The translations under genes and the position numbers were made by a program. From Chloroflexota bacterium (GTDB taxonomy: Bacteria > Chloroflexota > Anaerolineae > Promineifilales > Promineifilaceae), in NCBI GenBank assembly GCA_024223125.1, contig JAAEOP010000744.1:1-14475 (forward strand): a DNA stretch of 14,475 bases, read 5' to 3'. The notes beneath the pieces are model-generated. The model ran no database searches. It saw only the letters and a list, made by a program, of their open reading frames with translations, and was not told the DNA's origin. Shown here in pieces: positions 7,222 to 13,583 of this stretch (the first letter of the stretch is position 1; the number at the start of each line of letters is the position of its first letter).

Positions 7222-8382
7222 TTAGTTTAGGGGGTTTGGGGATTTTGGCAATGGGGATTTGAATGCGCTCCGGTTGGCCCAGATGAAGATGAACAGAGTT
7301 GCCATTGCTACCCACCCTATCCATTGAAAAGTAACCGCGCCGCCATAGGCGTCATAGAGAATGCCGCCGCTGAAAGCGCCTAAGCCGGCTCCCAAACCAA
7401 AGACAGCGCTGCTGAACATCCCCTGGGCTGTAGCGCCTAAACCGGGTGGAGCTAACTCATCGGCATAAGCGACCCCGGCTGTCCACATGACGGCAAAAGT
7501 GGGGCCGTGCAGCAGGCTGATGGGCAAGACTTGCCAAGGAGCGCTCATAGCAGCGTAAGCAAAAGCGCGGACGATGGTTCCGCCCAAAGAGATGGCTAAC
7601 AGGGCGGGCGTGCCCCAGCGTGTTAATAGTTTGCGTGAATAGAGGAAAATAGGGATTTCGCTGGCAGTGGCAATGGTCAGGGACAACCCCATAATCGTGC
7701 CGCTGGCTCCCATCTCTCTTAGATGCAGAAAGAGGTAGTTGAGGAAGATACCCAGACTCATCCCTTCTACCAGGGCGACGGCAAGGAAAAGCAGCCAACG
7801 GCCGTTGCCCAACAACACCCGTATCCCCTGCCATACTGTTCCTCTCATGGAGATTGAACGCACCGGCAGCCGAATACCCACCAATAGTAAAGCCATCGTC
7901 AACAGCAGGTAAACGGTGAAGGTCCAGGACAAGCCGCTTTGTTGAATGATGATGCCGATGACGGCCGCTGCAATGCCCCAACCATACGAACCCCAAACAC
8001 GGATACGGCCGTATTCCCCTTTACGCGCCCCCAAATTCGTTATCACCGAATTGTCTACCAGCGGCACAATGGGGGCGAAGAAGATAGCGTATAGGCAGAC
8101 GATGGGGATGAGGGCTGTAAATGTAGTCGCCCGACTCAAGGCAAAGATAGACAACCATAAGCCGCCAATGGCAACCAGTAGCAGCAAGTGATGTTTGTGT
8201 GTGGCGTCGGCTGCTGCACCCCAGGCGGGGGCTGCCACCAGGGTAATCAGAGGGGCAATTCCAGTCAGAAAACCGATTTGCTGCCCGGTTAATCCGAGCG
8301 CTTGATAATGCAGTGTCAAAAAAGGAATGAGGGCGGCGCCGGCCGCGAAAAATAGGAAGTAAAAGGTTTTGGATGAGCGCAT
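7222..8382 (-). CDS. MFS transporter (MFS_1_like, nucleoside/sugar-proton symporter type)
   Basis: 386 residues with about twelve hydrophobic segments and no signal peptide, the usual size for the family. Diagnostic stretches are FYFLFFAAGAALIPF at the N-terminus, the loop 2-3 motif PAWGAAADATHKHH (52-65), YGRIRVWGSYGWG (124-136), which is characteristic of the LacY/NupG-like MFS_1_like branch, and LHGPTFAVMWTAGVAYADE (291-309) in the C-terminal half. It probably imports a sugar, nucleoside or related small molecule with protons; the substrate is not readable. The ATG at 8382 has only a distant AGGA, about 13 nt upstream, so the start is less certain than others. It is divergent from pcrA across a 135-bp region with a repeat array and a dyad, and lies upstream of the SMP-30-like gene. 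Confidence 0.88.
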   Translation of the reverse strand: MRSSKTFYFLFFAAGAALIPFLTLHYQALGLTGQQIGFLTGIAPLITLVAAPAWGAAADATHKHHLLLLVAIGGLWLSIFALSRATTFTALIPIVCLYAIFFAPIVPLVDNSVITNLGARKGEYGRIRVWGSYGWGIAAAVIGIIIQQSGLSWTFTVYLLLTMALLLVGIRLPVRSISMRGTVWQGIRVLLGNGRWLLFLAVALVEGMSLGIFLNYLFLHLREMGASGTIMGLSLTIATASEIPIFLYSRKLLTRWGTPALLAISLGGTIVRAFAYAAMSAPWQVLPISLLHGPTFAVMWTAGVAYADELAPPGLGATAQGMFSSAVFGLGAGLGAFSGGILYDAYGGAVTFQWIGWVAMATLFIFIWANRSAFKSPLPKSPNPLN

Positions 8383-8404
8383 ATGGTTTGAATTATTCCT
8401 GTTG

Positions 8405-8454
8405 GGAGATTGAGAGGTTGGAGATTGGATAATCTCTCAATCTCCAATCTCAAA
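8405..8454. repeat. Heptad repeat array with inverted halves (GGAGATT / TCTCCAA)
   Basis: The left half reads GGAGATT, GAGAGGTT, GGAGATT, GGATAAT. The right half reads CTCTCAA, TCTCCAA, TCTCAAA. The halves are complementary: TTGGGAGATTGAGAG pairs with CTCTCAATCTCCAA apart from one extra G, giving a long hairpin in the MFS/pcrA divergent region. It might act as a bidirectional transcription feature; no T-tract follows it. Confidence 0.6.
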
Positions 8455-8459
8455 GAAAT

Positions 8460-8476
8460 TGAGTATAGCATACTCA
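8460..8476. promoter_or_regulatory. Perfect 17-bp dyad, candidate operator upstream of pcrA
   Basis: TGAGTAT (8460-8466), AGC, ATACTCA (8470-8476) is a perfect 7-bp inverted repeat with a 3-bp centre. It lies 7 bp upstream of the pcrA -35 candidate, between divergent genes. Size and symmetry suit a dimeric repressor site. It does not resemble the known Gram-positive LexA box. The regulator is unknown. Confidence 0.4.
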
Positions 8477-8483
8477 TTTGCAC

Positions 8484-8512
8484 ATGACGCACCTGCCTCG
8501 TCGCGTTACAAT
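8484..8512 (+). promoter_or_regulatory. pcrA promoter, probably producing a leaderless mRNA
   Basis: ATGACG (8484-8489) matches TTGACA at 4 of 6 positions and TACAAT (8507-8512) matches TATAAT at 5 of 6, with a 17-bp spacer. The pcrA ATG begins only 5 bp after the -10, where transcription itself should start, and no Shine-Dalgarno precedes it. Both facts point to a leaderless transcript. Confidence 0.5.
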
Positions 8513-8517
8513 ATGCC

Positions 8518-10863
8518 ATGCTTGATATTCTCAATGGATTGAACGAACAACAATATGCGGCCGTAACGGCCGATCCCGGCCCCATTCTCGTTTTAGCCGG
8601 GCCGGGTAGTGGTAAAACCCGGGTTCTCACCCATCGCATTGTGTATCTCATCCGGGAACTGCGCATCCCCCCCTGGCAGATTATGGCCGTTACCTTTACC
8701 AATAAGGCTGCCCGCGAAATGGCTCATCGTATTGAACAACTGTTGGAGGGACGGCCGCGTGGTTTGATGATGGGTACATTCCATGCCACCTGTGCCCGCA
8801 TTTTGCGCCAGGAAATAGAAAACCTGGACGAGTACGAACGGGGTTTTGTTATCTTCGACACCGATGACCAGATTCAAGCCATCAAACAGGCAATGAAAGA
8901 TTTGAATCTGGATGATAAAAAGTTCCCCCCCTACAAAATGCGGAATGGGATCGGCAATGCCAAAAATGAACTCATCACCCCTGAACTGTACATAGCCACC
9001 AATTATATTGCCGAAGTGACGAAACGGATTTACGGCCGTTACCAAAAAATCCTGGAAGCCAACAATGCCATGGATTTTGATGATTTGTTGATGAATGTGG
9101 TGAAGCTGTTCGACCAACGGCCGGATGTGCTGCACAAATATCAGGAACGATTCCAACACCTTTTGGTAGACGAATTTCAGGATACAAATACGGCTCAATA
9201 TGCGTTGTTGGGGCGGTTGACGGCCGTGACACCCAACATATTTGCGGTGGGTGATGCCGACCAGAGTGTGTATGCCTGGCGGGGCGCAGATTATCGTAAT
9301 ATCAACCGCTTCCGCGAAGATTTCCCCAATGCGCGACAAATTCTGTTAGAGCAAAATTACCGCTCCACTCAAGTCATTTTGGATGTGGCCAAGGAGGTTA
9401 TTCGGCGCAACCCCAACCGTATCCATAAAGAGTTGTTCACCGAACGGGAGGGAGGTGAAAATGTGGTTGTGCGGGAAGCGTATGATCAACAGGAAGAAGC
9501 TGACCGCATCATCGGTTCCGTGCAAGATTTGCTGCTGAACAATTATTCGCCGGGCGATTTTGCGGTCATGTACCGCACCAATGCCCAATCTCGCGCTTTG
9601 GAAGAAGCGTTTATCCGCTCTAATATTCCTTATCGGCTGGTGGGAGCGACCCACTTTTACCGCCGTCGGGAAATTAAAGATGTGATCGCTTATTTGCGTG
9701 TAGTACACAATTTGTCTGACGCCATCAGCCTGAACCGGATCATCAATACGCCGACGCGGGGGATTGGCGGTAAAACGTTGCAGAAGCTGCATGAATGGGC
9801 CAGACATATCGGCCGTCAGCCGGCCGAAGCTGTTTTAGAACTGGTTACGAATCCTGATAGTCAGCATCCGTTTAACGGCCGTGCCTATAATGCCCTAAAC
9901 AACTTTGGTCAAATGCTTTTTGCCTGGTGGATGGTGCGCGAAGAGGCAACGGTGGGCGAATTGTTGGATTTGATTTTGGAGCAAACCAATTTCCGCGACT
10001 ATTTAGAATCTAGCTCCAAAGATGAGGATGAGGCTCATGACCGTTGGGCCAATGTTATGGAACTGCGAAATGTCACCGTGGCCAATGGTGATATCTCTCT
10101 GACTGATTTTTTGGAGCAGGTGGCGTTGGTATCCGATGTAGATGATCTGGATGATGAAATGAACCGGGTTTCGCTGTTAACACTTCATGCGGCTAAAGGA
10201 TTGGAATTTCCGGTTGTCTTTTTAGCCGGGTTGGAAGATGGTATTTTGCCCCACAGCCGTTCTTTGGAAGATAGCGAATCGCTGGCAGAAGAGCGGCGGC
10301 TGTTTTATGTGGGCATTACGCGGGCGATGGACCGGCTGTACATTTCACACGCTTTCCGCCGTTTGGGGTATGGCGGTTGGGATGTTTCTACGCCCTCCCG
10401 CTTTTTGCAGGATTTGCCTTACCACTTGGTGGATGGGTTGAGCGTCAAAAAACGGCGACGGGAAACAAAGAGTAAAACCAACAGTTGGGAATGGTCGTCG
10501 GGCAAAACGCAGTCCAGTTGGGAACCCTCGTCAAGCTGGTCGCAAAAGAAGGGAAAACGGCCGTCTTCCAAACCTACGCCTAAAACAACATGGCAAACGG
10601 CCGCCCACAACCCCAGCCCCAAAAAGAAACTGCCCACACCCAAATACCTCAACAATCAATTTGAAGATCAGGAACCGGAAAAAGAACAAACAGCCCGCTA
10701 CAAATCAGGCCAAAAAGTACGCCACGCCAAATTTGGCGAAGGCACAGTCATCGAAAGTAAACTGACGGGCAATGATGAAGAAGTAAGTGTGGCTTTCCCG
10801 GACATCGGTATCAAACGGCTGGCAGCCAGCTTTGCCCGGTTGGAGATTGTGGACGGATTGTAG
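8518..10863 (+). CDS. pcrA: ATP-dependent DNA helicase PcrA/UvrD (superfamily 1A)
   Basis: 781 residues, the usual PcrA length. All SF1A motifs are present: Q-motif LNEQQYAAV (8-16); Walker A AGPGSGKT (27-34); Ia AVTFTNKAAREM; GTFHATCARILR (86-97); Walker B LLVDEFQDTN (215-224); III FAVGDADQSVYAWRG (242-256); IV LEQNYRST (277-284); V LLTLHAAKGLEFPVVF (553-568); VI EERRLFYVGITRAMDRLY (591-608). Residues ~641-727 are a Lys/Ser/Pro-rich linker, probably disordered. Residues ~728-776 (YKSGQKVRHAKFGEGTV...) match the C-terminal Tudor-like domain by which PcrA/UvrD contacts RNA polymerase. It is a 3'-5' helicase for nucleotide excision repair, replication-fork and transcription-conflict processing in the cytoplasm. 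No other repair gene adjoins it. The ATG at 8518 has no ribosome site and sits at the likely transcription start. Confidence 0.98.
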   Translation: MLDILNGLNEQQYAAVTADPGPILVLAGPGSGKTRVLTHRIVYLIRELRIPPWQIMAVTFTNKAAREMAHRIEQLLEGRPRGLMMGTFHATCARILRQEIENLDEYERGFVIFDTDDQIQAIKQAMKDLNLDDKKFPPYKMRNGIGNAKNELITPELYIATNYIAEVTKRIYGRYQKILEANNAMDFDDLLMNVVKLFDQRPDVLHKYQERFQHLLVDEFQDTNTAQYALLGRLTAVTPNIFAVGDADQSVYAWRGADYRNINRFREDFPNARQILLEQNYRSTQVILDVAKEVIRRNPNRIHKELFTEREGGENVVVREAYDQQEEADRIIGSVQDLLLNNYSPGDFAVMYRTNAQSRALEEAFIRSNIPYRLVGATHFYRRREIKDVIAYLRVVHNLSDAISLNRIINTPTRGIGGKTLQKLHEWARHIGRQPAEAVLELVTNPDSQHPFNGRAYNALNNFGQMLFAWWMVREEATVGELLDLILEQTNFRDYLESSSKDEDEAHDRWANVMELRNVTVANGDISLTDFLEQVALVSDVDDLDDEMNRVSLLTLHAAKGLEFPVVFLAGLEDGILPHSRSLEDSESLAEERRLFYVGITRAMDRLYISHAFRRLGYGGWDVSTPSRFLQDLPYHLVDGLSVKKRRRETKSKTNSWEWSSGKTQSSWEPSSSWSQKKGKRPSSKPTPKTTWQTAAHNPSPKKKLPTPKYLNNQFEDQEPEKEQTARYKSGQKVRHAKFGEGTVIESKLTGNDEEVSVAFPDIGIKRLAASFARLEIVDGL

Positions 10864-10870
10864 TGTGTAG

Positions 10871-10934
10871 TTTTCAGTATGCAGTGTTCAGTAATCAGAA
10901 GCGTCCACTGAAAACTGATAACTGAAAACTGTAT
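10871..10934. repeat. Heptad repeat array with inverted halves (xxxTCAG / ACTGAAA)
   Basis: The left half has TTTTCAG, TATGCAG, TGTTCAG, TAATCAG (10871-10898). After 8 nt, the right half has ACTGAAA, ACTGATA, ACTGAAA, ACTGTAT (10907-10934). AGTTTTCAGT (10869-10878) is an exact inverse of ACTGAAAACT, which occurs twice on the right (10907-10916 and 10921-10930). Alternative hairpins are therefore possible just after the pcrA stop. It could serve as a 3'-end structure, but no T-run follows. Confidence 0.65.
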
Positions 10935-11011
10935 GCTGGGATTGTTAAGTTGAAATGAGAAGCACGCCCCCATTGGGCAATAGACGGGTTTTCCCCGGCA
11001 GGAGTGTTAAC

Positions 11012-11416
11012 ATGGCAAAGATTTATAAGCACCGTAACAATGCCCCAGATGAGTATGTGGGGCGGGTGGATGCGGACAACGGCCGTATCTACAGCGAACA
11101 GTTCGGCCCCGATAAATACATCGGCAAAGTAGATTACCAAAAAGGGGAAGTCCGCGCTGAGAAGTTTGGACCGGATGAATACTTGGGTCGAGTAGACGAT
11201 AAACGCCGTATTTACGCCCACCGTGTTGGCCCGGATGATTATGTGGCCCATGTGGAAAAGGACGGCCAGGTTTACCGGCACGTTTCTAGGGGACGGGATG
11301 AATATCTGGGTCGGGTAGACGAGTTGCGTCATCCGATAGAAGGCGCCGCGGCCTGGTTTTTCTTCTTTAAGGAAGAACCGGAAGAGCCTGAAGCGGAAGA
11401 TGCTGCAGAAGAGTAA
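11012..11416 (+). CDS. Acidic-tailed protein with five ~21-residue beta repeats
   Basis: 134 residues from the ATG at 11012, chosen because AGGAG lies 7 nt upstream; an earlier in-frame ATG at 10955 lacks such a site and adds 19 unrelated residues. Five tandem repeats, consensus GPDEYxGRVDxxxxxIYxxx, have their core Asp at residues 13, 34, 55, 75 and 96 (spacing 21, 21, 20, 21). Alternating hydrophobic residues suggest two short strands per repeat, so the whole may close into a small radial beta structure, as in four- and five-fold beta-flower proteins. A hydrophobic AAAWFFFF (112-119) and an acidic tail (EEPEEPEAEDAAEE) follow. There is no catalytic motif; a binding or structural role is a guess. 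The last 17 bp overlap the DUF2085 gene, implying translational coupling. Confidence 0.82.
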   Translation: MAKIYKHRNNAPDEYVGRVDADNGRIYSEQFGPDKYIGKVDYQKGEVRAEKFGPDEYLGRVDDKRRIYAHRVGPDDYVAHVEKDGQVYRHVSRGRDEYLGRVDELRHPIEGAAAWFFFFKEEPEEPEAEDAAEE

Positions 11417-12266
11417 ACGGCCGTTTGCCCATTTAGATTGGCAAGACCCTCGTTTACACCGTTGGCTGCTCTTACTCATTCCTTTGGGGGTGCTGCTGGT
11501 GATGGGTTTTTACGCCGTTACCGATACCGTTAATCTGGCTCATAATCATGCTTTGAATGGGGCCGATTGGATGGGAGCCGCCATTTGCCATCGCATCACT
11601 GAACGAACCTTTTCAATTTTTGGCCGTCAACTGCCATTATGCGTTCGTTGTACTGGTATGTACTTGGGCGTTTTTTTGTCCTTTGTAACGCTGCTGTTGG
11701 CGGGACGCGGCCGTTGGGGTGAGCTGCCCCGTTTGCCCATTTTGCTAACGTTGTTGACCTTTATCGGCATAATGGGGGTGGATGGGGTTAATTCGTACAC
11801 CCATTTCTTCCCCGATTTTCCGCATCTGTATGAGCCGCGCAATTGGCTGCGCCTGGCGACGGGGATGGGCACGGGGTTGGCTATGGGCCTTATTCTGTTT
11901 CCGGCGTTGGCCCAAACATTGTGGCGCAACGTGCAATATCGGGCTTCGGTGGAGAGTTTCCGAGAGTTGGTGGGGATGATGTTGTTGGCGGGGACGGCCG
12001 TGGCGCTCATCCTCAGCAACCAACCCACATTACTCTACGTACTGGCTTTAGCCAGTATTGCCGGACTGCTTCTGGTGGTGATGGCGCTCAATGCGGTGCT
12101 GCTCCTTATCCTGCTGCGACGGGATGGACGGGCGATAAGTTGGCGAGATACGGCCGTGCCCTTAACAATTTGTTTCATCTTAGCCATCGTGCAATTAGGC
12201 GCCATCACATTCCTGCGCCTAAACGCCTTTGGCACAATTACCGGATTTCCGGGTTTAACTTCGTAA
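11400..12266 (+). CDS. DUF2085 family membrane protein
   Basis: 288 residues with about six or seven hydrophobic segments (near 22-41, 86-101, 112-130, 152-170, 190-206, 210-238 and 253-272). The family signature is clear: ICHRITERTF (62-71), with Cys63, His64 and Arg65, followed by FGRQLPLCVRCTGMYLG (74-90), with Cys81 and Cys84. The conserved Cys/His set suggests a redox or metal-related function, but none is known for the family. The ATG at 11400 lies within the end of the upstream repeat-protein gene, with GGAAG before it, so it is probably translated by coupling. ACGGCCGT follows the upstream stop at once. The stop codon itself falls in the first unit of a heptad array. Confidence 0.87.
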   Translation: MLQKSKRPFAHLDWQDPRLHRWLLLLIPLGVLLVMGFYAVTDTVNLAHNHALNGADWMGAAICHRITERTFSIFGRQLPLCVRCTGMYLGVFLSFVTLLLAGRGRWGELPRLPILLTLLTFIGIMGVDGVNSYTHFFPDFPHLYEPRNWLRLATGMGTGLAMGLILFPALAQTLWRNVQYRASVESFRELVGMMLLAGTAVALILSNQPTLLYVLALASIAGLLLVVMALNAVLLLILLRRDGRAISWRDTAVPLTICFILAIVQLGAITFLRLNAFGTITGFPGLTS

Positions 12267-12332
12267 TCCGTCATCGGTTTACGGAACACGGAATACGGCA
12301 CACGGATTACGGAACACGGAATACGGAACACG
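12263..12332. repeat. Heptad repeat array (ACGGAAC/T)
   Basis: Seven consecutive 7-nt units are in strict phase at 12281-12329: ACGGAAC, ACGGAAT, ACGGCAC, ACGGATT, ACGGAAC, ACGGAAT, ACGGAAC, with a partial ACG at 12330-12332. Upstream, GTAATCCGT (12263-12271), which includes the stop codon of the DUF2085 gene, is an exact inverse of ACGGATTAC (12302-12310). The array fills nearly the whole 81-bp gap to the DUF4126 gene and ends 4 nt before its ribosome site region. Confidence 0.75.
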
Positions 12333-12347
12333 AAAAAAGAGGAGCCT

Positions 12348-12932
12348 ATGTTAAATATTATCAGCGCATTTGGATTGGCCGGGGCCTCCGGCCTGAACGC
12401 TTACATTCCACTGCTTATAGTGGCGGTGGCGGCCCATTATCCGTTGGGCGATCCCATCATCAAACTGTCTGAACCGTACAACATGATTGGAGAATGGTGG
12501 GCAATTGTCATTTTGTCGGTTCTATTGGTTATTGAGATGCTGGTGGACAAAATTCCGGCAGTAGATACGCTCAATGACGGTATTCAAACCTTTGTGCGGC
12601 CGGCGGCAGGAGCCATCCTGTTTGCGGCCAATGCCCACATCATCACCGATTTGCATCCGGCGGTAGCTTTGGTAGCCGGACTGTTGGTGGCGGGCGGCGT
12701 CCATGCAGTTAAGACGACAGCGCGGCCGGTTGTGACTGCCTCAACGGCGGGGACGGGTAATTGGGCTGTGAGTCTTTTGGAGGATTTTGCGGCCGTGATT
12801 ATGACTTTGTTAGCTATTTTTGTGCCTGTTATTGCGGCCGTTTTGTTTGTGATTGGCGTCTTCTTTATGGTGAAATTCATTCGCCGCCGTCGTCGCCGTA
12901 AACGGCAGTATGCCTTTTTATCTTCACAATGA
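12348..12932 (+). CDS. DUF4126 family membrane protein
   Basis: 194 residues. Opening FGLAGASGLNAYIPLL (8-23) and the later VDKIPAVDTLNDGIQTFVRPAAGAI are hallmarks of DUF4126, a family of small multi-pass membrane proteins of unknown function. Four to five hydrophobic segments are visible (about 4-28, 50-66, 84-100, 105-120 and 145-175). The C-terminus carries a strongly basic FIRRRRRRKR after the last segment, which would lie in the cytoplasm by the positive-inside rule. GAGGAG lies directly upstream of the ATG at 12348. The stop overlaps the next start by 4 bp (ATGA), so the two are translated together. Confidence 0.88.
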   Translation: MLNIISAFGLAGASGLNAYIPLLIVAVAAHYPLGDPIIKLSEPYNMIGEWWAIVILSVLLVIEMLVDKIPAVDTLNDGIQTFVRPAAGAILFAANAHIITDLHPAVALVAGLLVAGGVHAVKTTARPVVTASTAGTGNWAVSLLEDFAAVIMTLLAIFVPVIAAVLFVIGVFFMVKFIRRRRRRKRQYAFLSSQ

Positions 12933-13447
12933 TGAATACGATAACAAATAGTTCCGACCCCAATCTGAAAAAAGACCAGACAAAAGGGTGGCTTTCTTGC
13001 TCTTTTATGCTGCTGGCGTTTGTTTTGCCGGTGGTAGGGTTTATCTTTGGAGTCAGCCAATGGGATACAGAAGTGGGGCTGTATCTGGCGGGGGGGATTT
13101 TTATATTGTTGATGATTACGGCCGTGATCATTGCCCTGACAATAGACAATCTCTCCTGGCTCTTTACCTTTTTACCGGCGTTAGGCGGTCTGGTTTACAC
13201 CATTGCCCCAGACTTTATTCCGCTGCCTTTGGATGACATTGCCATTTTAGCGGCCGGAATTTTCTTTACCGTTGTCCTCATCGTGAAGAAGGTCGCGCCT
13301 CCGTATGTGCTGCTGGCCGTCGTTATTACCGGTATCTATGCCTGGTTTGGTCAGGATTTGATACCTGGTTTTATTGATGAACTAATCCTGTTTTTAGTTA
13401 TGCTTGTTTTGGGGTTTGTGGCTTACCATCGTTATCAGCGAGCCTAA
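12929..13447 (+). CDS. Small membrane protein with DUF1232 (YkvA)-like segments
   Basis: 172 residues with about five or six hydrophobic segments. The ATGA overlap with DUF4126 fixes the start at 12929 (the next codon is also ATG). LGGLVYTIAPDFIPLPLDDIAIL (85-107) matches the DUF1232 pattern '(S/A)P.D.IPD.IP...DD..vl', with Pro94, Asp95, Pro98, Asp102 and Asp103. A second, shorter version, QDLIPGFIDELIL (142-154), occurs near the C-terminus, which may be an internal duplication. The function of DUF1232 proteins is not settled. The N-terminal 20 residues are polar and charged, so the protein has no classical signal peptide. Confidence 0.78.
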   Translation: MMNTITNSSDPNLKKDQTKGWLSCSFMLLAFVLPVVGFIFGVSQWDTEVGLYLAGGIFILLMITAVIIALTIDNLSWLFTFLPALGGLVYTIAPDFIPLPLDDIAILAAGIFFTVVLIVKKVAPPYVLLAVVITGIYAWFGQDLIPGFIDELILFLVMLVLGFVAYHRYQRA

Positions 13448-13459
13448 ACAGTGTTTGTT

Positions 13460-13583
13460 TTACTTATTCAGCAATGCTTTAAGCCGCTCAATTTCAACTT
13501 CGGCCGCCAATCTGGCCTGTCGCTCCACTTCAAGCGCATCTTCCGTATCTGCTATTACAAAGGTTTTATCGTGATTGTCATTC
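13460..13583 (-). pseudogene. Coding remnant with coiled-coil tail, frame-shifted from the dynamin-like gene
   Basis: Just after the stop of the dynamin-like gene, in a different minus-strand frame, lies a protein-like stretch ending in EDALEVERQARLAAEVEIERLKALLNK and TAA at 13462-13460. It has no start codon of its own near its beginning; the frame stays open upstream only as a shadow of the dynamin gene. Such 'ERQARLAAEAEIERLKALL' tails are common at the C-terminus of Uma2-type proteins in Chloroflexota and cyanobacteria, so it may be the end of a decayed Uma2-like gene. Alternatively it is an extension of the dynamin-like protein reached by a frameshift. Confidence 0.4.

Noticed and set aside
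7457..7996. Open frame of 179 codons in another minus-strand frame of the MFS gene
   Set aside because: It overlaps the true transporter frame, has low-complexity composition rich in His, Arg and Pro, and shows no family signature.
8593..9339. Long open frame (248 codons) on the minus strand within pcrA
   Set aside because: It lies wholly antisense to a helicase with every motif intact; the translated product has no recognisable domain and no ribosome site.
10871..10934. CRISPR-like repeat array
   Set aside because: The period is 7 nt with no spacers and no cas genes nearby; it is a heptad repeat, not a CRISPR.
10955..11011. Upstream in-frame ATG for the five-repeat protein
   Set aside because: It adds 19 residues unlike the repeats and has no ribosome site, while ATG 11012 has AGGAG at ideal spacing.
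11843..12472. Open frame of 209 codons spanning DUF2085, the heptad array and DUF4126
   Set aside because: It crosses two well-supported genes in the wrong frame; the stretch rich in Gly, Thr and Glu reflects translation of the repeat array.
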